A stretch of DNA of 64,000 bases. Origin: Annona cherimola. Taxonomy: Eukaryota > Streptophyta > Magnoliopsida > Magnoliales > Annonaceae. The position numbers and the translations under genes were made by a program. The DNA lies in contig CM059972.1 of assembly GCA_030490835.1 (NCBI GenBank), forward strand, positions 45,363,452 to 45,427,451, given 5' to 3'. Under the pieces are notes generated by a model. The model made no database searches. It had not been told where the DNA came from and saw nothing but the letters and a program-made list of their open reading frames with translations. Each line of letters opens with the position of its first letter. Positions within the stretch are counted from its first letter, which is position 1. Below are positions 21,935 through 30,600 of the stretch, in pieces.

Positions 21935-24175
21935 GGCTTTAATGCAAAGCCATAAGCTTTGAAAAATGATGACTTTAATGAAAAGTCTCAAGGTTTGCTT
22001 CATGGGAAGCAAGCGACACTTCTTAAGATAAATAACTTATCCTAAGTGTTGCCAAGGATGGGAATACTTCATGCTGATGGAATTGAGAAATTTTGCTTAT
22101 GAGTAAGCAAGTTCTCCATGTTAATGTTGTTTTAAGGACTTCATGTTTGATATCGATGGTTTTAAGAATTTGCTTTTGAGGAAGCAAGTTCTATATGATA
22201 TTGTTCAACAGCATTTTATAAGAAAAAGAGAATTTTATCCTTTTTCACAAAATATGTTTGGTAAATGAGTTTGGAGTTATTTCTACAATAACTCGTGATA
22301 AACAATGATGAAAAAGATTTGTTTTACTAGGTCAAGATAATTAAATAATAAATGATGGTTTGGACATAGTCCATATGTTTTGAAATGATATTTGAAAAGT
22401 TTTGGTTTCCTTTAGATAAGGAAATCTATGTTGAAAATGTTGGAAAAATATTTCTACGGATGTGTTGAAAGGGATTTATGGATGGCCAACCTCCTATGGT
22501 TGATTTCATAAAATGGTTTAATTTCAGGTTGCTTGATGGCATGCAAAAGACTATGCAATTTTCCTCTATGTGAAAATGATTGATATGTGGACAATTATTA
22601 AATTTTTAGGTGAAGGACAAGGGGATAGCATAATTGCATAACTTTTGTAAACAAAAGATCCTGAAATAGAAACCAAGAAAATATTAGAGGAAAATATGAT
22701 TTATTTATGAAAATTCAAAGGATTTGAAATTCTTTTATTAAAAGGATTTTAAGATGTATTGTTTCTCAAACATTTCAAATGTTTATCAAAATATTTTACT
22801 CAAAACTTTTCTAAAGGAATTTAAGGAAGGTCATCCTAAAACTGGATTTCAAATAACAACTTGTTAAAGTGGGTGCGCTCGCTTACAAGTTGACACGGAC
22901 TGCGGTCTGTGATATGGTTTTGAAAATAATTGTTAAATATAGACTTCGGTCTATAATTTTTGTGCATATGGATGCAGGCTGCGGTCTGTGATCCCGGTTT
23001 AAAAGAACATGGGTTGCGGCCTGTGGTTCTTCAAACCAAAACGGACTGCGGTTCGTTAGGATAACGTACGGTGCACCGGTACAAGGAATAGGCTGGTTGT
23101 AGAGCACGGTTGGGATGACCGGGGCCCACTCTACATAAGGCCAAGTCGCTAAGGGATGGCAGGAGTGCCAGCGGCGCCCTCCCTGAGATGGGAGCAGGAT
23201 AAGTGAACAGCCGCCTGGCTAGCGTGTTGTTAAGGATTCTCTTCCAAAAGGTAGCATGATCACTTGCTAAGTGTCACTACTGGATGGAGAGAAATGCATT
23301 TGCTTATGTTTTATTTCTGAAAAGCCCAAAGATTGGGTTATGAAAATATGATTTTATGAAAATATCCTAAAGGGATTTTTATGAAATGGTTACCCTAAAA
23401 GAAAGGGGGTTTTACACAAAAGTGTAAATAACAAGAATTAAAGGAAATGTGTTTATGCAAATGCATTCATGAAAATGGTTTTCCTTGTTTGCTATAAACA
23501 AGCCCCAAGACGGGGAATTATGAAAAGGATTTATGTTCATTTCTAAAAGAGCCTAAATAAAGAATGTTTTTGGACATAAGAATGTCCTTTGCCGAGAAAG
23601 GCTTATGTGAATGATGTTTAAGGACATATGAATGTCCATTGCCAATAAGGTTATGTAAATGATGTTTTGAGACATGAAATGTCTCTTGATTTTATGATGG
23701 CTTATGTGAATGATGTTTTGAGACATGAAATGTCTCTTGGTTTTATGATGGCTTATGTGAATGATGTTTTGAGACATGAAATGTCTCTTGGCTAAAGGAT
23801 TTTATGAGGGCTTACGTTAATGATGTTTTGAGACATAAAATGTCTCTTGGCTAAGGAATTTTATGATGGTTTATGTTAATGATGTTTTGAGACATGAGAT
23901 GTCTCCGTTGCCTAAGTATTTATGTTGTTTTGGACGGAAAATGTCCACTGGCAACCGAATGATTTCATGTAATGGCTATGAACATTAAAAATGTTCATAT
24001 AAGATTAATGGAAACTCATCATTAAAGGTAAAATGTATATGTTTTGCCTAAACAAGCCCAGGCGCGGCTTGTAAATGATTTTAAGAATGAATGCTTTATG
24101 AAAGCATTCAAGGACATGAAATTGTCCTTATAATAAAGGATTTCATGATGGTATTTTAGGACATATGCATGTCCT
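21935..24175 (+). repeat. Serial short-hairpin region, LARD 1 5' LTR
   Basis: At least twenty perfect inverted repeats of 6-10 bp with 1-8 nt loops, each of different sequence. Examples: GGCTTTaatgcAAAGCC (21935-21951), GACTTTaatgaAAAGTC (21971-21987), TTGCTTAtgagTAAGCAA (22093-22110), TTTCCTTtagatAAGGAAA (22406-22424), CTTTTGTaaACAAAAG (22642-22657), TTTACACaaaaGTGTAAA (23411-23428), a 9-bp stem at 23977-23999 and a 10-bp stem at 24088-24110. Within it 23669-23905 is a tandem array, period 51 then 59 bp, of GAGACATgaaATGTCTC. The 3' LTR repeats it at 30568-32808. Confidence 0.85.
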
Positions 24176-24282
24176 CAGGAACAAGGTATTCCCAATGTTT
24201 ATGAAAAAGGTTTTCAAGAAGCCTTGCCCTAAAACGCTTGCTTACTGAGTTGTCACTCACGTTTTGTTTTCCAAACCCTTAG

Positions 24283-24388
24283 ACAGGTACTGAGGAGACT
24301 CAGAAGGTTGCGAACCTCAGACATGGAGGAAGGTCCATGATGATAGCCTTGAAGGCTATGAGGAATGGAAAAGCATAAATATGCTAAG
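24283..24388 (+). other. Exon-like block 3 in LARD 1 5' LTR
   Basis: 106 nt, preceded by a pyrimidine-rich stretch ending cccttAG/ACAGG and followed by GTAAGC. Equivalents: 32916-33021 (3' LTR), 41019-41101 (forward solo LTR, followed by GTATGC), 60178-60285 minus (followed by GTATG) and about 41728 downward on the minus strand with the donor lost. The content is noncoding; it has no shared open frame. Confidence 0.45.
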
Positions 24389-24871
24389 GTAAGCTAATGT
24401 GTATGTGAACTTAATGAGAATATTAAGTTCTATATATGATTCAATTGTTGAATGTATGGATGTATGGATATGAAATATGATACTTAGGATAAGGAATCTT
24501 TCACTGCAGAAAGGCAGGTAAAGATACTATGTGTTTATGTATATCCGAACTTAGCTAGAGTTCTAAGTTCCATGTGAATTAATGACTGAATGTATGAAAG
24601 TATGATTTATACGATGATTCAGTGTATAACGACAGGCATATAAAGATGCTATGAATGAAATGATGAATTTTATTACAAGTGAAATGTCACAATGTGTGAT
24701 GATTGTCATGTCAAGATTATGAATGATGACAGATGAATAATCGAAAAAAATTTGGACGTATTCCAATTAAAAACCCGCCGCGTGATCAGGGCAACAATCC
24801 TGATTCACATTTACCAATCGATAGATCTTGAGGTAAGGAAGTGACGTCTCGGTTCGGGGCGCCACAGAGCT

Positions 24872-24883
24872 TGGTATCAGAGC
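24872..24883 (+). promoter_or_regulatory. LARD 1 primer binding site
   Basis: TGGTATCAGAGC, complementary to initiator Met tRNA, begins five bases after the 5' LTR end. This spacing and primer are usual in Del/Tekay elements. Confidence 0.92.
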
Positions 24884-25879
24884 AAGGATTGGTAAACAGG
24901 CGTGGTAAGGAGAAAATAAAGGATGATGAAAGGATAGGTCTGATGCCACAGAAGTTGGTATCAGAATATGGAGTGATAAATAGGCATGGAAAACAAAGGC
25001 TTGATATCACAAAGATGATATTTCAACAAAGATTGATGGACAGCTATAGAAGAAAAATGGAAAGTGATGTAAGAAATTGATTGAGAGTATAAGACACATA
25101 CGATATGTATTGCCTTATATTGTGTGTCATTGTAACACAAGTATATGGTTAATTAAGGAAATGTAGTTGGTCGCTATGTTTCATGAAATAGATGGTATAC
25201 GAAGGAAAAATGATATGAGGTAAGATGAAACGAAAAAGGAGACAGGAAAAATGCAAAGAAAGATAAAGGATAGAAGAGAAGTAGAACAGATGACGGGTTA
25301 TGGAAGTCTACAAAGAGACCTCCCACACCTAAGGTTGACCACACCTTACTTAAGGTAGACTATACTTTGCTTAAGATAGCACATGATTGTGCTATATGAT
25401 ACATATGTTTAAGGTACAGTGTCATGGTGACATATGGAAGGCACCAAGGTGCCAACTTTCTAAGTGATTGTTGGTTTAGAGTTTATAGTTATGATAAAAT
25501 GACAGATTATGCAAATATAATCTGTATGTGTAAGGAAAAGCAACCTTACACCATGAAATGTGCAGGCAGAAATGAGAAAGGTAGAAAAAAAGGAGTTTCT
25601 TTTGACTCCCAATGTATATGATGTTTGATATTATGAAAATATGAATGCATTTGATTTTATTCAAGTGCTAAGTGTATATGAAAAAAGGAAAGATCATTGA
25701 TCTTTCTAGATTATGTTATTGACTATGTATGATGATTCCATGATTAGAAATGATCATGTTGACTATGTGTGATATGAATGAAAATTATAATGAGAAATGC
25801 TATTGACATAATGCTATATGCTGCTTTCTACTACATGCTTATCGCCTTTGTTTTGAACAAGGGATAGGCAGTTACTGAT

Positions 25880-26560
25880 ATGAGTCAACAAGAAGAAGAG
25901 AGCTAAAAGCAAATCTAAATGACCAGGACAAGTGAGTCCATAAGCTCATTAACGACGAGTAACTATAAACCCTAAGTCTAAGGATTTGAGGTGTTACAGC
26001 AAAGAGTAATATCTCACGGGTAGAAAGAGTAAAGGATAACTGCAACTTTAGAAGAAGCAGTGCAAGTAGGCCGCCCAAGATTGTGTGGCTTAAATAGAAA
26101 GAGTAATACAGGACCTTTGGAAAAATACCCAACAGGACCAATTAGAAGCAGGTGGAAAAGATAAAATGGTATAGGTAATAAATTTTTACCTAGTACCCAA
26201 ACCCTTAAAGGTTGATAATGATAAGGTAGAAGTAAATGGGAAGGTTATTAATGCCTTTTTAGCTCGGTATCCACCAGTTCTCAGGTGAATTAGATTTTAT
26301 TCAGACTGAGTAATGGATGAGTGAACCTAAGAACATGTTCAAGGTTTGAACATGTAGTTAAATGAAATGTCCAAGCTTTGATTGGGAATGGTTATAAGTA
26401 ATAGGAAACCCTAAATGGCTATTATGCCATAATCAAAGAAGGTAATTTGGAAGAATTTGTTAAGAAATGTCTTCCAATAGAACATCAGGATATACCACAT
26501 GTTGGTAATTAACATGTATAGTCAGGGCAAGGATACATTGCCACTGAAAATTAAAGAACC
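25880..26560 (+). pseudogene. gag: gag relic in LARD 1
   Basis: Begins ATGAGTCAACAAG at 25880. Around 26287 the plus strand reads ELDFIQTE, stop, WMSEPKNMFKV. This matches the Ty3/Gypsy gag pattern in which an acidic stretch leads to a W...E..F.V motif. Stops and shifts are frequent. The second LARD (minus strand, about 50456 to 49850) has the same region, with SDSIQAEQWMTETKNMFKV readable without a stop, so the relic entered the family before the two copies separated. Confidence 0.65.
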
Positions 26561-27660
26561 TGGTGTAAGAAAAGAAATGAATAAGAAAGGTTAACTTAAC
26601 TGATAGCTATAACTGATAGAAAATTTCTGCAAATTATTGCAGAAAGGTGTAGCAAACTATGCCTAGTTAACATGCATAGAAGGAAAAGGAGATTACATAT
26701 ATGATACCACAAAAGTTGGTACCTATCATAGCAAGAGATGGTAGAAAAATGAAGAAGAACGAAGGCAATAATGGTTGCCGGAAGGCTCCTCAATCCCAAT
26801 GTGATTGAAAGATAGATACGAGAGAAATGATTTCTCTATGATATCTATAAGAAATGAAGTTAGGAAAGTCTAAAAATGATAAGGACCCTTACTAGTTTAC
26901 GGAAACTGGAAAGGGAACAGAAGAAGAAAATATTTTAGACTGGTTAATACCGGTATTCCTAATGGATAGTCTACGATGGTAAAATCTAATGGTAGACATT
27001 ATGAGAGGAGAAGGAATGGATAACTTGGCAAAAGTGACTTTTGCTAAGATATGTATGAAATTTCATTATGAAACTCCATACGAGAGCAACTTTTGGTCTA
27101 TATGAGAGCGACTTTTGCTCTATAATATAGAATGAATATATTATGCATAATGATATGTGAAAATGATGGCTATAGATTTTTATAAATGAATGGGTTAGCA
27201 AAGGTGTCTTTGCTAAAATGTATATGAAGTTGTATGTGAGAGCATGCTTGCTCTTTTGCTATGGAAATGAAGATATTCATATTATATGAATTGTATGTGT
27301 AAGAAGGGAAATGATTGTCATAGATCTTTATTTGATATGTTGGAATGGGTAACTTAAGACTTACCCTATGAAAAGATGGGAAATGATGCAATCTCTCTAT
27401 GTATAAAGGAAAAATAGTGTGAAAGGACACAAATGAAAGGCAAATGCCAATGAAAAACCCATGTGTGAACATGGAATAATAAAGACAATTGATGGATCTG
27501 TTAGACCAAGGCTAAAAAAAAAAAAAGCTACTAAGACAGAGTAGCGCAGTGGAAGCGTAATGAGCCATTGGAATATTAGAAATGATAATAAGTTAGTAAG
27601 TTATATGAGCCCTACCCCGACATATGAAATGTAATAGGTTTCGGGACGAAACCTGTTATA

Positions 27661-27671
27661 AGGGGGGAGGA
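27661..27671 (+). promoter_or_regulatory. LARD 1 polypurine tract
   Basis: AGGGGGGAGGA directly before the 3' LTR (one intervening base), preceded by the AGGTTTC/GAAACCT inverted repeat at 27636-27654. It is the expected primer site for plus-strand synthesis. Confidence 0.9.
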
Positions 27672-27672
27672 T

Positions 27673-30600
27673 TGTGAAACCCTAACCCAAGTAAGCCATA
27701 TGTATGCATTGAACATGTATTTGATGATTATTTATGAATTATGGAATTATGAAGGTATTTTATGATTTTTGCTAATTATGGCAATTAGGGTTATGGGTTA
27801 GCATTAATGATGTGATTTAAGCATTTTGAGCCCAAATGAGATAATGGGTTTAGAATGAATTATTTGTGATTTAAGTGTGCAATAATATCATGAAAAATCA
27901 TTTGTCGTGATTTAAAATGAATTATGGAAATAAAGATGGAAATTGTCAAGTGTGAAGGAAAATATTAGAAAATTCATAACTCAACGCCTAAAAGGCGGAT
28001 TCAAGTGAAATTTGAAATGAAGATTGTTAATATTAGGCTTGGTATTATTGAATGAAAATATTATGAAAATTCTTGATGAAATGAGAATTATGAATTTTTT
28101 AAGTATATGTTCATTTCAACCGTTAACTTCAAACGCGTGTAACGGGAGCTAGGAAACTCGGATTGAGTTGAAATTTGAAACGGTTGAATGAAATTATGAG
28201 ATGTTTATGTTGAATGGATTGGATTAAGGGAATAATGATAGGATTAGGGTGCTAATTAATTATTTGTATTCCCAAATCCAAAAGATATATTTAAGTGGTC
28301 ATAACTTGACGTAGAAACGTCGGATTGAGATGAAATTTGAAACGATGGAATAAAATTATGAAATCTATGAGATGAATGGAATGGATTAAGATAATTATCA
28401 TGAGAAATGGCTTTCTTGGAGAGCAAGTAACAAGTTGCTTAAGGGCTAAGCAAAGAAAGGCAATTGTGGACAAGTGGATGGTTGTGATTAAAGTTGCCTT
28501 TTTGATTTTTAGAAAATGGTAAAAACCCATTTTACTTGGCTGTAATTGTGCCAACACATAAGGTAGATAAGGGTGCATTTAAGTGTGTGGAATTGCAGCA
28601 CAAGTGGGGCCCACAAAGCTGGAAAATCCAGCTACACAAGGGTGATCGTGCATGTGGGGAGAGAGAGAGAGAGAGAGAGTTCTTGGAAATTTCCAAGGGC
28701 TGGAAATTCCTTCCCCAAGCAACAGCAGCTCACGTCCCCTACCTGGCCAGCAAGGAGGAAGGAAAATAGGAGAAAAAGAAGGAGAAAAAGAATGGGAGAT
28801 TAGAGGAGAAGAGTAGCTCATGTGATTAGGGTTTGGAGAGCATCAAACCAAGTAAGTACATGGGTTAATTTGATTTGGTTATCTTGAGTTCTTGAACTCC
28901 AAAGTTCTAAATATGATGTTTCAACATGCTTTAAAGTGATGATTCAACAAGCATTTGAATGAATATGGAATGGGTTTTAGCTTGCATGCATGAAACTCCA
29001 TGATTTAGATGATGGAAAGTGAAGTTTTGAATGATATATGATGTTGTAAAATAAATTATGGTCGGAACAGTAAATGGATGATTTTTATCATGAAAATTTT
29101 TGAGAACAATCCTCATGCTATGATTAAGGAACGACCAACGTTTCAGCTGAAAAGGATATGTATGTTGGAAATTAAAAATCCGTGAATATTAGCCCAAACA
29201 GGGTAAAACGGGTTACAGGATCATCTGTAGAAAAGGATTTTTAATAATTTTTCTACAAGGTTTTTCGGGCTGAAAATTTTACAGGACGTACAAGACATAT
29301 TGGGGATAACAGGAAAAATTTAAAAATGAGGTTTTTATGGGTGTAAATATACCCCATAAATAACGTCATTCAGGCTGACTGGAAATGGAGTTTACTGTTC
29401 AGCAAGGTAAAAATCCCCAAATAAATATGTAATGTTAATATTTCGTACTGAAACTTTCATGAAAGTTAATTTATGAAGTTATTAAGTTATGGTAGAAATT
29501 TCAGATCAAAAATACTTGATTTGATATTAATTCAAGATTTTAAGATTTCAGCACGCCTGATTTCAGCATATGGGGTTAGTTTGAGAAAGAAATCAAAAAG
29601 AAATATGAAACGTGTGTAGAAATGATCCAAATTGATTTATGTGTTAAATAATTAAATATGGATCAAGAAAAGTGCAATTATATGCTGAAATTTCGGATTT
29701 ATACAACTGCCTAAGGCTATGTGTCAAAGGACACGTTAAACGGGTTAAAAGTGGGTTCCAAACTAACTGTTTTGGAAACCTATGGAAAATGGATTTAAAC
29801 CCCATGAAAATACCTTAAGTAAAGTGGTATTAAAGGGTAATTAACCCTCTGGAAAATGGGTTAAATTTCTCAGTTAAGAAATTTTAAGAAATGCATCATG
29901 TTTAAGTGCTAAATGAGCTTATGTGAAGGGATAATGATAAACGGGTGATGAATGATTTACGAAAAATGATTTTATGCAAAAATGCATGAAAATGAGATGA
30001 ATTTCATGTTTATGAATCTGTTTGGAATGACATGTTATTAATCCAAAAGTTTGGATTTGAATTATGAAGTTTAGGCAATGCTATGTACATAGAAGAAACA
30101 CCCGTATGTGTATTTTTGGAAAAAATGGGAAAAATTGCAAAGTAAGCTTAATAAAGCTATGAATGATGCATATGGAATGAATTTTTATGATATTGGAATA
30201 AATACCCTAATTTTATGGTTATGTGCATGTTATATGTATAGGCTATGATGTGTGATAGCCAAATGTGTGAAAACGGTGTTAATATATGCAAATTAAGCCA
30301 TATATGTGTATGATGAATTATGAAGGATATATGCTAATGAAAATGGGTTGGAAAACTAAATGGAATGCAATGACAAGAAATGTATGAAAAACCATATTAT
30401 GTCATGTAGGCAAGGAAAAGAATGGAAGGAAAAGGGATTATGGCGATCTCAGGTAAGCAAGCAAACTTTCTAAAATGCATTTTCTTTCTATGTGATTGAT
30501 ATGATTGAAATGTCTATGTTTATGCTTATGTTTTAACGAATGGGCAAGCACAAGTTTTGAATATGACGGCTTTAATGCAAAGCCATAAGCTTTGAAAAAT

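Larger units (their letters stand above)
19040..24866 (+). repeat. LARD 1 5' LTR
   Basis: 5827 bp. From left to right: an AT-rich start; a GC-richer tract with a (GA)n run (20026-20046); a donor-like site (20219); an exon-like block (21777-21819); the serial hairpin region (21935-24175); a second exon-like block (24283-24388); and a conserved terminal block (about 24780-24866) with cgtgatcagggcaacaatcc and TGACGTC. I see no protein-coding gene; the short frames are not conserved in the other copies. Confidence 0.95.
24867..27672 (+). other. LARD 1 interior, non-coding
   Basis: 2806 bp between the LTRs. It carries the PBS, an AT-rich leader (24884-25879), the gag relic (25880 to about 26560), a stretch with no recognisable domain (about 26560-27500) and an A-rich run at 27516-27528. 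The 3' end holds an inverted repeat, AGGTTTCgggacGAAACCT (27636-27654), beside the PPT. A similar sequence encodes the last residues of pol in autonomous Del/Tekay elements, so it may be the only pol remnant. No protease, RT, RNase H or integrase motif was seen. Confidence 0.88.

Noticed and set aside
23553..23905. Regularly spaced palindromic repeats resembling a CRISPR array
   Set aside because: The repeat-spacer pattern lies inside a plant LTR, the spacers are themselves repeated, and the unit changes gradually. It is a tandem repeat of hairpin units.
24841..25080. Open frame of 79 codons across the LARD 1 LTR/interior border
   Set aside because: It covers the LTR end and PBS, has no recognisable domain, and is not retained in LARD 2.
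26560..27500. Possible pol remnants in the LARD 1 interior
   Set aside because: I looked for RT, RNase H and integrase motifs on both strands and saw none; the short frames are unsupported.
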